Below are positions 9,856-20,357 of a DNA stretch of 64,000 nucleotides, in pieces. Numbering within the stretch: position 1 is the stretch's first letter; the number at the start of each line of letters is the position of its first letter. The notes beneath the pieces are model-generated. The model searched no databases, was not told where the DNA came from, and was given only the letters and a program-made list of their open reading frames with translations. A program made the position numbers and the translations under genes. Origin of the DNA: Bacteroides sp. AN502(2024) (GTDB taxonomy: Bacteria; Bacteroidota; Bacteroidia; Bacteroidales; Bacteroidaceae); the NCBI RefSeq assembly GCF_041227145.1, contig NZ_JBGFSP010000003.1, forward strand, positions 310,001 through 374,000. Reading direction: 5' to 3'.

Positions 9856-10848
9856 GTGGACAATGCTAATTCTGAATTGTATATCAGTACATTGAGTAGT
9901 ATATTTTCAATCATGGCAATCTTGTTGAGCTCGTACTATGCAACCATAGACCGAATTCAACTGGGAGCCTTATTTGCTATAGTAACAATATCAACCATGA
10001 TCATTCAAGCATCAATCAAAATATCTTTCTACATAGTAGATATACAGGAAACCAGGGTTACGTTTGAATGTTCTGCCTTTATTTTACTTATGAAAGAAGG
10101 AAATACCGTCCCACATCCATGTTCTCAATTAGGGCTTGAATGTCGCAATGTATCATTCAGATATCCCTGACAAATGGCACTATTAGAATATCTGAATATA
10201 AAGGTAGGAATTGAGAACTTCATTTCTATTTTTGGTAGTGTCGGTTCAGGAAAGACGACTCTTACCGACTTATTGCAAAGAAATTATGTACCCTCTTCGG
10301 GAGAGATCTTATTTAAGGGAACAGACATTAAAAACTACCAGTTGTCACAATGGCGTTCATACCTTGGAATCGTGCCACAATACACTAAAATATTTATAGG
10401 AACTGTGACGGATAATATAACAATGTTTCAGTCGATTCTTGTTGAGGATGTTTTGATCTTTTGTAAGAAATTAGGGCTAGAACAATTTTTGCAAGATGAT
10501 AATTTAAGCCTGTATCACATATTGGATGAAAACGGGAATAATCTCTCAAGAGGGCAAAGACAGCTAATTGGTATTGCCAGAGCATTATATAAATCACCGG
10601 AAATTCTGATAATAGACGAATCGACAGCATCTATGGATAAGGTAAATGAAATGCAAGTTTTAAACCTCTTGCAAAGACTAAAGAATAGAATGGCTATATT
10701 AATGATTACCCATAAACCGGAAATTGCTTGAATGACGGATTGCATATACGTTCTGGACCAAAACACTTTCTTGCATCATGGAGATCATTATAACTTAATG
10801 AAATCTACGAATTTGTATAGTAGAGCATATGAGTCATTGTTTATGTAA
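9856..10848 (+). pseudogene. Decayed ABC exporter (permease end plus ATPase domain)
   Basis: One continuous frame reads the last membrane helices and then a full ABC ATPase: Walker A GSVGSGKTT, signature NNLSRGQRQ, Walker B ILIIDES and the switch His in ITHK. Two in-frame TGA codons interrupt it, at 10168-10170 and at 10729-10731. Each sits where relatives have an ordinary residue, and the second fits an Arg codon CGA changed to TGA. The N-terminal half of the exporter is missing, ending near the stem-loop at 9816. The layout fits a peptide or bacteriocin exporter of the fused permease-ATPase type. It is probably non-functional. Confidence 0.8.
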
Positions 10849-10867
10849 CAGAACAATCAGAGGAAAT

Positions 10868-11503
10868 TTAAAAGCTAAAACGGATGCATGAATTCCAAAC
10901 CCACTCCCAACGTTTATAAATATTGTTATACTGATATTCAATTCCAGTTTTCAACTGCAGTTTTTTATTGATATTATAAGAAAAGCCCGTGCCAATATAA
11001 TATTGAGTAGGCGTAGTTGGCAAATATTACAGTCCGGTTTTTATCAATGCTATAACCGCCATAAACATGATAATTTAAACGGTTAGTAAGTCCAAAGTGA
11101 GTGTCGGTATGTCGTTTTATTAATACCCTGGAATTTCCTGTATCCAACAAGAAGTTTATAAATAACCGCTTATGAACAGAGGAATTTGCATAGAGAGTGG
11201 ATCTTGCCATATAATTAATTCATTGACTTTAAAGGTTGATATGGAATATTTTTTTGCGAAAAAGGTAGGTTGGGGCAATTGTAAATCTTCAATAAATAAA
11301 ATCGCGGAGTGAGAGTCTTGCAGACGTTTTTGGGGAAAGAACGCTTTGTTAAGATCCCTTAACGCCTCTTTGTTCATCTGAATTTCAGTTTCTCCCTCCA
11401 ATAGTTTCTTTAATTTTAAAGAGCCATTTGATGTCCACACATCTTGTCCTTGCATAACCAAAGGTAGAAACAAAAGAGATATGATAATCAATATGAATTT
11501 CAT
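10868..11503 (-). pseudogene. Frameshifted outer-membrane protein (DUF4858-like)
   Basis: The first 115 codons (11503 to 11156) encode a signal peptide and a soluble segment with the pattern LLEGETEIQMNKEALRDL, which I associate with DUF4858 proteins. The homologous sequence then continues in a second frame (KRHTDTHFGLTNRLNYHVYGGYSID, about 11130-11020). It returns to the original frame for the barrel end (YYIGTGFSYNINKKLQLKTG to a stop at 10868-10870). Two compensating frameshifts plus the stop at 11156 mark it as broken. The function of the family is unknown. Confidence 0.6.
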
Positions 11504-11883
11504 TTTATCCTATCAAAAGCTGAAAACTATTAATAATCCGTTATATTTCTTATCCTTTATGCCATGAGTGGATAAGTTGCTTTAAAGTACTATAATCATA
11601 ACGTGAATATGTAATATTTTCCCTATGTACCTCCTTGATATTTAACATCAATAAACACATGTTTACAAGAGTTCTCTATCAAGGGATATTCAAAAACTTA
11701 TTAATTCTATAGACGTCTACTCATAATGTTTTTCTTGGACTGTAAAAGGTCTTTGTCTTTTGGTAGGATAGCTTCAATGCTTTTGCATACCGACACCTCC
11801 TGTTTACATCCTGATTAATAAGAAGCAATTATGAGGCATGAAAACATTTTATATCCCGTAATCGATAATCACTAATCTATCTC
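11504..11883. other. AT-rich gene-free stretch
   Basis: About 380 bases separate the broken outer-membrane gene from fecR. I see no open frame with coding character, no convincing terminator and no clear TAnnTTTG box for either neighbour here. It may hold leftovers of further decay. Confidence 0.5.
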
Positions 11884-12876
11884 TTATTTCTTTACCAGCC
11901 GGATAATCCGTCCGTCTTTCTCATAAGAGAAATGATTAGTATGCGTTAGTACATTCAATATCTCGTCCGGCATACTATCGGTAGAGAATTCACCGGTAAA
12001 CCGTTCTGATTTCAATGCTTCATCCTTATAAACAAATTTGATATCGTATAACTTCTCCATAATATTGGTTATTTCCAATAAAGAATGTTGCTTAAATTCC
12101 AACTTGCCATTAATCCAAAGAAGCACATCTGTAGGCTGGTTATATTCTATCAACTCTGCCTGATAAGTATCTGTATTCACATTCAATGTCTGTCCAGGTT
12201 TCAGCAAATAACCGTTTTCCTTAGTTCGCGGAGAATCTACCCGAACCAACCCTTGAAGTAAAGTAGTCACTACCCTATTCTCTTCTTCACGTGCACGCAC
12301 ATTAAACTTAGTACCCAACACACAGGTCTTGATCTGCTTACTATTTACTATGAACGGAGCATGCTTGTCATGAGCCACTTCAAAATAAGCCTCACCTGAT
12401 AAGTCGATCTCACGATCCGAAGTCCAAAAAGAAGTATGATAAACCAGTTTCGAAGACGCATTCAGCCATACCCTACTACCATCCGGTAACACAGTCTGCG
12501 CTCTTTGTCCGGCAGCAGTTATCACCTCATAATCCGAAAGCTTATTAGAAAGTAATCCCCAGCCAATTCCACCGGCAAAAACGAGTCCGACAAGAAAAGC
12601 AGCCGCCACAGTAGCATAACTTCCCCAACGGATCGAGAGACTTTTCCGCTTAGCCTTTTTCTTCTTTTCTCTGATAGCTGATTTAAATTGCTCCAACGAC
12701 ACCTCTGTATCTACAGCATTCATTACCACCATACGCTCACCCACAAAAAGAGTGTAATAAAGTTGCTCCAAAATTTTCCGGTTTTCTGGTACTTCTTCGC
12801 ACCAAGCCTCCACCCGAGCAGCTTCTTCATCGTTACATTCACCCTGCAGATAATTCACCAAAATAGTTTCATCCAT
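11884..12876 (-). CDS. FecR-family anti-sigma factor
   Basis: The product is 330 residues, the normal length for Bacteroides FecR proteins. A cytoplasmic N-terminal sigma-binding region (residues 1-80) is followed by one membrane helix (about 86-110), the periplasmic FecR domain (about 117-215, with LPDGSRVWLNASSKLVY) and a C-terminal DUF4974/secretin-TonB-short-like domain (about 255-328). Such proteins hold an ECF sigma factor until a TonB-dependent receptor signals that substrate is present. The sigma gene is divergent, 158 bases away. The SusCD locus to the left is the obvious candidate partner, but the separation by decayed genes leaves this unproven. Confidence 0.92.
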   Translation of the reverse strand: MDETILVNYLQGECNDEEAARVEAWCEEVPENRKILEQLYYTLFVGERMVVMNAVDTEVSLEQFKSAIREKKKKAKRKSLSIRWGSYATVAAAFLVGLVFAGGIGWGLLSNKLSDYEVITAAGQRAQTVLPDGSRVWLNASSKLVYHTSFWTSDREIDLSGEAYFEVAHDKHAPFIVNSKQIKTCVLGTKFNVRAREEENRVVTTLLQGLVRVDSPRTKENGYLLKPGQTLNVNTDTYQAELIEYNQPTDVLLWINGKLEFKQHSLLEITNIMEKLYDIKFVYKDEALKSERFTGEFSTDSMPDEILNVLTHTNHFSYEKDGRIIRLVKK

Positions 12877-12934
12877 GTCTTTTATCTTTTTACAAAAAAA
12901 CTATAATATCTTTATAATAATACAGTTGTAAGTA

Positions 12935-12942
12935 CAAATATA
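12935..12942 (-). promoter_or_regulatory. Putative fecR promoter -7 box
   Basis: The minus strand reads TATATTTG here, a perfect match to the Bacteroides -7 consensus TAnnTTTG, 58 bases before the fecR start codon. The -33 element is not clear. Confidence 0.5.
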
Positions 12943-13005
12943 CTAAAGAGAAAAAGAAAAAAATATTTTTCTCGCATTTTTATTTTATTTATCTACTTCT
13001 TTCCC

Positions 13006-13013
13006 TATTTTTG
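13006..13013 (+). promoter_or_regulatory. Putative sigma-factor promoter -7 box
   Basis: TATTTTTG matches the TAnnTTTG consensus exactly, with a T-rich -33 region near 12983. It lies 21 bases before the ATG at 13035, so the leader would be short. It forms a divergent pair with the fecR box. Confidence 0.5.
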
Positions 13014-13034
13014 TCTTACATAAATAAAAAAAGA

Positions 13035-13643
13035 ATGTCACAATCTCCGATATATTTGGATATTAATAATAACAAGTCCGTTATCACTGCCCTAAAAGCA
13101 GGAGAAGAAAAAGTTTTTGACTTCGTCTACAGACATTATTTCCGTAGACTATGTGCTTTTTGTTCCCAATATGTAAGTGAGCAGGAAGAAGTAGAGGAGA
13201 TTGTACAAGAAACAATGATGTGGCTATGGGAAAATCGATGCACTCTTTTAGAAGATCTTACACTCAAAACACTTCTTTTTACGATTGTCAAGAACAAAGC
13301 CCTCAACCGTCTTTCCCATTTTGAAATCAAACGAAAAGTACATCAGGAAATCGTTGATAAATATGATAGTGAGTTCAATAACCCGGACTTCTATTTGAGT
13401 GATGAACTTTTCCGTTTATATGAAGAAGCACTAAAAAAACTTCCGAAAGAATATCTCGAAGCATACGAGATGAACCGCAATCAACATCTGACGCATAAAG
13501 AAATTGCTGAGAAGCTAAATGTATCTCCACAAACAGTTAATTACAGGATTGGACAAGCCTTAAAGTTATTACGAGTAGCTTTAAAAGACTATCTCCCTTT
13601 ATTCATACTTATTTTCGGACCCAACTTTTTTAAACAATCATGA
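13035..13643 (+). CDS. ECF-type RNA polymerase sigma-70 factor
   Basis: From the ATG at 13035 the protein is 202 residues. A longer frame opens with TTG at 13011, but that triplet is part of the promoter box. Region 2 (VFDFVYRHYFRRLCAFCSQYV with EEVEEIVQETMMWLWENR) and region 4 (KEIAEKLNVSPQTVNYRI) are both clear. The hydrophobic tail LPLFILIFGPNFF is usual in Bacteroides sigma factors of this type. It should be held by the divergent FecR protein and, on release, transcribe a SusCD-type locus. Confidence 0.93.
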   Translation: MSQSPIYLDINNNKSVITALKAGEEKVFDFVYRHYFRRLCAFCSQYVSEQEEVEEIVQETMMWLWENRCTLLEDLTLKTLLFTIVKNKALNRLSHFEIKRKVHQEIVDKYDSEFNNPDFYLSDELFRLYEEALKKLPKEYLEAYEMNRNQHLTHKEIAEKLNVSPQTVNYRIGQALKLLRVALKDYLPLFILIFGPNFFKQS

Positions 13644-13665
13644 AATCAAACTCTTAAACAGAAAC

Positions 13666-16600
13666 ATGAGCGAACTTTTAGTCTATAAAGCCTCCGCAGG
13701 TTCAGGTAAAACATTTACCTTGGCAGTAGAATATATCAAACTGTTAATTCTCAATCCCCGCGCCTACCGGAGAATTCTCGCTGTCACCTTTACCAATAAG
13801 GCTACAGCAGAAATGAAAGAACGTATTCTTAGTCAGCTTTACGGCATACAGATAGGCGATAAAGATTCCGAAGCCTATCTCAACCGAATTAAAGAAGAGA
13901 CAGGAAAATCCGAACGGGAGATACAGGAAACGGCAGGTGTTGCCCTTAGTTATATGCTGCATGATTACAGCCGATTCAGGGTAGAGACTATCGACTCATT
14001 TTTTCAATCTGTCATGCGCAATCTCGCGCGGGAACTGGAACTTAGCCCGAATCTGAATATCGAGTTAAATAATACCGAAGTTCTTAGTGACGCTGTAGAT
14101 AGTATGATCGAGAAACTGGACTCCACTTCTCCCGTCCTCGCATGGTTGCTAGATTATATCAACGAGCGAGTTGCCGATGATAAACGTTGGAACGTATCGG
14201 ACGAAGTGAAAAGTTTCGGACGCAATATTTTCGATGAAGGTTATATTGAAAAGGGAGAAGGACTCCGGCAACGGTTACGAAATCCGGATACCATCAAAGA
14301 GTATCGCAAACAACTGAAAGCTTTGGAAACGGAAATACTGGAACAGATGAAAGGATTCTACGACCAATTCGAAGGAGAACTGGATGGCCACGCGCTAACT
14401 GCCGATGACCTGAAAAACGGTTCACGCGGAATCGGAAGTTATTTCCGTAAACTTAATAATGGTGTTTTAGGCAATGATATCCGTAATGCCACTGTAAAAA
14501 AATGTCTGGAAGACGCAAAAAACTGGGCAACTAAGACTTCTCCCCGCTACGCGGATATCATTCGTTTAGCCAACTCCAGCCTCATGCAAATTCTGAAAGA
14601 TGCCGAAAAGTTGCGTTCCAAGAATAATTTGTTACTGAATAGTTGCCGATTATCCCTGCAACACCTCAACAAAGTACAACTTCTCGCCAATATCGATGAA
14701 GAAGTACGTCAGTTGAATCATGACAACAATCGTTTTCTATTATCAGATACAAATGCCCTGCTCCATCAACTGGTGAAAGACGGTGACTCCTCTTTTGTAT
14801 TCGAAAAGATAGGAACCAATATTCATAACGTCATGATAGATGAGTTTCAGGATACCAGCCGGATGCAATGGGGAAATTTCAAATTGCTCTTACTTGAAGG
14901 ATTATCTCAAGGAGCAGACAGTTTGATTGTAGGAGACGTTAAACAATCCATTTATCGTTGGCGAAATGGCGATTGGGGAATTCTCAACAGCCTGAATGAT
15001 CACATCGAACATTTCCCAATCCGCGTCAAGACCTTGGCTACCAACCGGAGAAGTGAAACCAATGTGATCCGGTTTAATAACCAAATCTTCAAAGCTGCTG
15101 CCAACTATCTGAACGGAGTATATAAACAACAGTTGGGCAAGGATTGTGAAGATCTGCAAAAAGCCTATGCCGACGTTGTACAGGAGTCTCCCCGAAATAC
15201 AGAAAAAGGATATATAAAAGTCTCTTTTCTCGAACCCGATGAAGAACATGATTATACCGAACAAACATTAATCAGTCTGGGAGAAGAAGTAAAACATCTC
15301 CTCACTTCCGGAGTACGACTCAACGACATAGCCATCTTAGTACGAAAAAATAAGAGTATTCCCCGAATCGCCGATTACTTCGATAAGGAGCTACACTATA
15401 AAGTGGTATCAGACGAAGCCTTCCGTCTGGACGCCTCTCTTGCCGTTTGTATGATGCTGGATGCGCTGCGATTTCTTTCCGATGAAAACAATAAAATAGC
15501 ACGTGCCCAACTGGCCGTAGCCTATCAAAACGAGGTTTTACAGAAAGGACTGGATTGGAATACTCTCCTACTACTCCCTGCCGAGAATTATCTTCCCGCA
15601 GCTTTTCTTGAAAAGATAAAGGAACTAAGGCTAATGCCTCTCTATGAGCTTTTAGAAGAACTTTTCAGCATATTCGGGATGAATCTTATCAAAGATCAGG
15701 ATGCTTATTTATTTGCCTTCTTTGATGCTGTAACCGATTATCTGCAAAGCAATTCTTCCGAGCTGGACGGATTCATCCGGTATTGGGACGAAACATTATG
15801 CAGTAAAACAATTCCAAGTGGAGAAGTAGAAGGCATCCGGATTTTCTCCATACACAAATCCAAAGGACTGGAATTCCATACCGTGCTCCTTCCTTTCTGT
15901 GACTGGAAGCTGGAAAATGAAACCAATAATCAGCTTGTATGGTGTGCCCCACAAACAGCGCCGTTCAATGCATTGGATATTCTGCCTATTAACTATTCTA
16001 CCCAAATGGCTGAATCGATTTATGGTAACGACTACCTGCAAGAACGCCTTCAACTTTGGGTAGATAACCTCAATCTACTATACGTTGCTTTTACCCGTGC
16101 TGGGAAAAACCTTATGATCTGGAGTAGAAAAAGCCAAAAAGGCACCATGTCCGAACTATTGGCAAACACGCTCCCGATAGTAGCGCAAGAAGAAGGGATT
16201 GAGTGGGAAGAAGACTGTTACGAGCAAGGGCAACTGTGCCCTTCCGAAGAAGAAAGAATCAAGACATCCATAAACAAGCTCACTCAGAAACCAGAGAAAC
16301 TCCCTATCCGGATGGAATCCATACGACATGATATTGAATTTCGTCAGTCCAATCGTTCGGCGGACTTCATTCAGGGCATTGAAGAAGAAGATTCGGACGA
16401 CCGCTTTATCAACCGCGGGCGTATGTTACACACCCTATTTTCTGTTATCGAAACAGCAGACGATATAGATCCGGCCATTGAACGGCTTATTTTTGAAGGA
16501 GTTATCAGAAATGATGAGAAAGAGAAGGTGGCTCGTGAGGTTACAAAGAAAGCTTTTTCTTCTCCTGAAATTCAGGATTGGTATTCCGGAAAATGGACGC

Positions 16601-16836
16601 TGTTTAATGAATGTGCTATTATCTATAAAGAAAAAGGAATTTTGCAAACCCGTCGTCCGGACCGTGTAATGATGAAAGATGATCAGGTTGTTGTAGTCGA
16701 TTTTAAGTTTGGTAAGGAAAATCCTAAATATAACAAACAAGTGAAAGGATATATGCAACTTCTTACCAAGATGGGATATAAAAATATCACCGGCTACTTG
16801 TGGTATGTGGATGAAGAAAAAATAGAAAAAGTATGA
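13666..16836 (+). CDS. AddA/RecB-like UvrD-family helicase-nuclease
   Basis: This 1056-residue protein has Walker A ASAGSGKT at residues 9-16, Walker B IDEFQDTS and the UvrD motifs FSIHKSKGLEF and YVAFTRAGK. It ends in a PD-(D/E)XK nuclease core (VVVVDFKFG) followed by the Q-containing YMQLL motif. It is the helicase-nuclease half of a double-strand break end-resection enzyme that also degrades foreign DNA ends. The AddB-like subunit follows 50 bases downstream in the same direction, so the pair should form one complex in the cytoplasm. Confidence 0.9.
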   Translation: MSELLVYKASAGSGKTFTLAVEYIKLLILNPRAYRRILAVTFTNKATAEMKERILSQLYGIQIGDKDSEAYLNRIKEETGKSEREIQETAGVALSYMLHDYSRFRVETIDSFFQSVMRNLARELELSPNLNIELNNTEVLSDAVDSMIEKLDSTSPVLAWLLDYINERVADDKRWNVSDEVKSFGRNIFDEGYIEKGEGLRQRLRNPDTIKEYRKQLKALETEILEQMKGFYDQFEGELDGHALTADDLKNGSRGIGSYFRKLNNGVLGNDIRNATVKKCLEDAKNWATKTSPRYADIIRLANSSLMQILKDAEKLRSKNNLLLNSCRLSLQHLNKVQLLANIDEEVRQLNHDNNRFLLSDTNALLHQLVKDGDSSFVFEKIGTNIHNVMIDEFQDTSRMQWGNFKLLLLEGLSQGADSLIVGDVKQSIYRWRNGDWGILNSLNDHIEHFPIRVKTLATNRRSETNVIRFNNQIFKAAANYLNGVYKQQLGKDCEDLQKAYADVVQESPRNTEKGYIKVSFLEPDEEHDYTEQTLISLGEEVKHLLTSGVRLNDIAILVRKNKSIPRIADYFDKELHYKVVSDEAFRLDASLAVCMMLDALRFLSDENNKIARAQLAVAYQNEVLQKGLDWNTLLLLPAENYLPAAFLEKIKELRLMPLYELLEELFSIFGMNLIKDQDAYLFAFFDAVTDYLQSNSSELDGFIRYWDETLCSKTIPSGEVEGIRIFSIHKSKGLEFHTVLLPFCDWKLENETNNQLVWCAPQTAPFNALDILPINYSTQMAESIYGNDYLQERLQLWVDNLNLLYVAFTRAGKNLMIWSRKSQKGTMSELLANTLPIVAQEEGIEWEEDCYEQGQLCPSEEERIKTSINKLTQKPEKLPIRMESIRHDIEFRQSNRSADFIQGIEEEDSDDRFINRGRMLHTLFSVIETADDIDPAIERLIFEGVIRNDEKEKVAREVTKKAFSSPEIQDWYSGKWTLFNECAIIYKEKGILQTRRPDRVMMKDDQVVVVDFKFGKENPKYNKQVKGYMQLLTKMGYKNITGYLWYVDEEKIEKV

Positions 16837-16886
16837 ATTATGTTCCGGGCACAATAAATATATGAATTAGAAAAAACTGAATCAAT

Positions 16887-19766
16887 ATGCAATCATTTCT
16901 CCAACTAGTCGCTCATGATTTATATACCAAGATAGGAAACGACCTGTCACGTACAGCACTCATTTTCCCTAATAAACGTGCTAACTTGTTCTTCAATGAA
17001 TATTTAGCAGGAGAATCCGATCAACCGATCTGGTCACCGGCTGCCATGAGCATCAGCGACCTGTTTCAGAAACTATCCATACAGAAAAGCGGTGACCCTA
17101 TTCGATTGGTCTGCGAACTTTATAAAGTATTCAAAGAGGAAACACAGAGTCAGGAAACATTGGACGATTTCTACTTCTGGGGAGAGTTGTTGATTAGTGA
17201 TTTTGACGATGTGGATAAGAATATGGTCGATGCCGACAAACTATTCAGTAATCTACAAGATTTGAAAAATCTGATGGATAACTATGAATTCCTCAATAAA
17301 GAGCAGGAAGAAGCCATACAACAGTTTTTTCAGAATTTCTCCATTGAAAAACGGACCGAACTAAAAGAAAAATTTATTTCCCTTTGGGACAAGCTAGGTA
17401 CTATCTACCATCGTTACCGGACCAACCTGACAGAGTTAGGCATTGCTTACGAAGGCATGCTCTACCGGAACGTGATCGAACAACTCGATACTGACCGACT
17501 CCAATACGACAAATACATATTTATCGGTTTCAATGTATTGAACAAAGTAGAAAATGATTTTTTCAGAAAACTGAAAGATGCGGGCAAAGCACTCTTCTAT
17601 TGGGACTATGATATTTTCTACACCCAACAAATTAAAAAACATGAAGCCGGAGAATTCCTGAGACGTAATCTTGAGGAATTTCCAAACGAACTCCCGGAGA
17701 ACTTTTTCAACACCTTTAAAGAACCGAAGAAAATACGTTGTATTTCCGCTTCTACCGAGAATGCCCAGGCACGTTTCCTTCCCGAATGGATTAAGGAGAT
17801 AACAAACGTTCATTCACAAATTGCCGTAGAAAAGGAAAAAGAGAATGCCGTAGTGCTTTGCAATGAAGCTCTGCTTCTCCCCATGCTTCACTCCATTCCG
17901 CAGGAAGTGAAAAATGTCAATATCACCATGGGATTCCCATTGGCCCAAACTCCTGTTTATAGCTTTATCAATGCCGCAATGGAACTACAAACCAATGGTT
18001 ACCGCTCCGACACCGGCCGATTCACTTACGAGACAGTATCTGCGATATTGAAACATCCCTATACTCGGCAACTATCATCCCATGCCGGTCCCCTGGAACA
18101 TGAACTGACCCAAACCAACCGTTTTTATCCACTTCCATCGGAACTTAAACAGGATGATTTTTTAGCTACCCTCTTCACTCCCCGTAATGGTGTAAGAGAG
18201 CTATGCGATTATCTGATTGAATTAATCAAAAATATTTCAACCATTTATCGCAAAGAAGGAGAATACAATGATATTTTCAATCAACTATATAGAGAATCTC
18301 TCTTTCAAAGCCATACCAAAATCAACCGTCTCTACAGTTTGATTGAAAGCGGAGAACTAAATATACGCACCGATACTCTGAAACGACTGATTACCAAAGT
18401 ACTGACATCTTCCAATATTCCTTTCCACGGAGAACCGGCTATCGGGATGCAAGTCATGGGAGTATTGGAAACACGGAATCTGGACTTCCGGAATCTTATT
18501 ATATTATCTCTCAATGAAGGACAACTTCCGAAATCCGGAGGAGAATCCTCTTTCATTCCCTATAATCTCCGGAAAGCATTCGGCATGACCACTATCGAAC
18601 ATAAAAATGCAGTATATGCCTACTACTTCTATCGACTGATACAACGGGCAGAGAATATCACGCTACTTTACAATACCTCCTCGGATGGTCTCAATCGTGG
18701 AGAAGAATCCCGCTTCATGCTGCAATTACTCGTGGAAGGTCCGCATGATATCACTCGCGAGTACCTGGAAGCCGGACAATCTCCACAAAGTACCCAAGAA
18801 ATACGGATAGAAAAGACACCTGAAGTACTAAGACGAATCTATCGTGCTTATGATAGCACTCATCCTAATTCAGTGATTCTCTCTCCTTCTGCCCTTAATG
18901 CTTATCTGGATTGTCGGTTGAAGTTCTACTACCGGTATGTGGTGGGCTTGAAAACACCGGACGAAGTTAGTGCAGAAATTGATTCTGCATTATTCGGAAC
19001 CATTTTTCACCTCTCCGCCCAATTAGCATACACCGATCTGACTGCAACCGGAAAAACGATACAGAAAGAAGATATCGAACGCTTATTACGCAATGAAGCA
19101 AAGCTGCAAAGCTACGTTGACCAAGCCTTCAAAAAAGAATTATTCAAGGTCTCTCCCGAAGAAAAACCGGAATATAACGGCATACAACTTATCAACTCCA
19201 AAGTAATTGTTTCCTATCTGAAACAATTACTACGCAACGACCTTTCATATACTCCTTTCGAAATGGTCGCTATGGAAGAAAAAGTTTCAGAAGAGATAAC
19301 CATACAAACAGGACAAGGACCGTTCACTCTCCGTCTGGGTGGCACAATCGACCGCATGGATGCTAAAGAAAGTACTCTGCGGATTGTCGATTACAAGACA
19401 GGAGGAAGTCCTAAAACACCTGCTAATATCGAACAACTGTTCACCCCATCGGAAACACGACCGAACTATATCTTCCAAACTTTTTTGTATGCTGCTATCA
19501 TGAGCCGGAAACAACCGTTAATGGTAGCTCCTGCCCTACTTTACATCCACCGGGCAGCATCGGAAAGCTATTCGCCTGTTATCGAAATGGGAGAACCCCG
19601 TAAATCCAAAATACCTGTAAATAACTTCGCCTTCTTTGAAGATGAATTCCGTAAACGCCTGCAAGCATTATTAGAAGAAATATTCAGCGAAGAAGAGCCT
19701 TTCACGCAGACAGAAGACACTAAAAAATGTTTGTATTGCGATTTTAAGGCTCTCTGCAAACGATAG
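16887..19766 (+). CDS. AddB-like PD-(D/E)XK nuclease subunit
   Basis: The 959-residue protein has an inactive helicase-like N-terminal part and a C-terminal RecB-family nuclease (LRIVDYKTGGS). Four cysteines fit the AddB iron-sulfur staple: one in LNAYLDCRLKFYYRY and three in KKCLYCDFKALCKR at the very end. With AddA it would unwind and trim broken DNA for RecA loading. The Bacteroides pair is more divergent than the Bacillus proteins, so the subunit name is by architecture rather than close similarity. Confidence 0.88.
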   Translation: MQSFLQLVAHDLYTKIGNDLSRTALIFPNKRANLFFNEYLAGESDQPIWSPAAMSISDLFQKLSIQKSGDPIRLVCELYKVFKEETQSQETLDDFYFWGELLISDFDDVDKNMVDADKLFSNLQDLKNLMDNYEFLNKEQEEAIQQFFQNFSIEKRTELKEKFISLWDKLGTIYHRYRTNLTELGIAYEGMLYRNVIEQLDTDRLQYDKYIFIGFNVLNKVENDFFRKLKDAGKALFYWDYDIFYTQQIKKHEAGEFLRRNLEEFPNELPENFFNTFKEPKKIRCISASTENAQARFLPEWIKEITNVHSQIAVEKEKENAVVLCNEALLLPMLHSIPQEVKNVNITMGFPLAQTPVYSFINAAMELQTNGYRSDTGRFTYETVSAILKHPYTRQLSSHAGPLEHELTQTNRFYPLPSELKQDDFLATLFTPRNGVRELCDYLIELIKNISTIYRKEGEYNDIFNQLYRESLFQSHTKINRLYSLIESGELNIRTDTLKRLITKVLTSSNIPFHGEPAIGMQVMGVLETRNLDFRNLIILSLNEGQLPKSGGESSFIPYNLRKAFGMTTIEHKNAVYAYYFYRLIQRAENITLLYNTSSDGLNRGEESRFMLQLLVEGPHDITREYLEAGQSPQSTQEIRIEKTPEVLRRIYRAYDSTHPNSVILSPSALNAYLDCRLKFYYRYVVGLKTPDEVSAEIDSALFGTIFHLSAQLAYTDLTATGKTIQKEDIERLLRNEAKLQSYVDQAFKKELFKVSPEEKPEYNGIQLINSKVIVSYLKQLLRNDLSYTPFEMVAMEEKVSEEITIQTGQGPFTLRLGGTIDRMDAKESTLRIVDYKTGGSPKTPANIEQLFTPSETRPNYIFQTFLYAAIMSRKQPLMVAPALLYIHRAASESYSPVIEMGEPRKSKIPVNNFAFFEDEFRKRLQALLEEIFSEEEPFTQTEDTKKCLYCDFKALCKR

Positions 19767-19814
19767 GTTGAAAACACCTCTTAAAATGCTATTTACAATC
19801 GAGGAAGTTACAGA

Positions 19815-20357
19815 TTATAAGGTCTTGCGTTCTGTTTCCGTAGGGGGCACCTCATCCGGAATACTGAATTCGCGATTGGCAAACAGATCGGCAAGTCCTG
19901 AGATTTGTTTCAGGCGCAGCAATTCATCACGATCCATTCCGATATTTTTCATAATCCATTGATCGGACATACCCGCCCTGTCAAGCTCTGCAACAATGTT
20001 ACACATCAATTCAATGTTATGCATTCCACGGGCACGGTTGTGGCGGATTGTCGAACTCATGCGATGAGACAAATCCTTGTCAATCACCACAACCGGCAAT
20101 AAGCCGTTTTCACGCTTATAGATTCGTTGGGAGGTTTTCAATACAGTATAACGATGATAGCCATCCACCAAGATATAGCGATCTTCATCTTTATCATAAT
20201 AACAGACACATGGCATTGTAAAGCCATCTTCCCAAATAGAAAGTTCTAACAACTTCATCTCAGGCGGTGCAACGACATTCGGATTATAATCGTTTGCATA
20301 TACTTTTTCTACGGGTACCGCTTTTACCTCGTAAACAGGGCTTTTATATACACTCAT
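19815..20357 (-). CDS. ParB/Srx-fold protein (IbrB-like)
   Basis: The 180-residue protein contains a ParB N-terminal (sulfiredoxin-like) fold with VDGYHRYTVLK and a conserved RHNRARG segment, then a helical tail (QWIMKNIGMDRDELLRLKQISGL). IbrB-type proteins are always found beside a PAPS-reductase-like partner, and the two genes here overlap by 4 bases. The biochemical role is not settled. ParB-fold proteins of this group may be CTP-dependent or nuclease-like, and IbrA/IbrB act as expression regulators in some Escherichia coli. Confidence 0.8.
   Translation of the reverse strand: MSVYKSPVYEVKAVPVEKVYANDYNPNVVAPPEMKLLELSIWEDGFTMPCVCYYDKDEDRYILVDGYHRYTVLKTSQRIYKRENGLLPVVVIDKDLSHRMSSTIRHNRARGMHNIELMCNIVAELDRAGMSDQWIMKNIGMDRDELLRLKQISGLADLFANREFSIPDEVPPTETERKTL

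Noticed and set aside
10168..10731. Readthrough or recoding of TGA in the ABC gene
   Set aside because: Other genes in the window end normally with TGA (for example at 6566), no recoding element is visible and the gene also lacks its N-terminal half.
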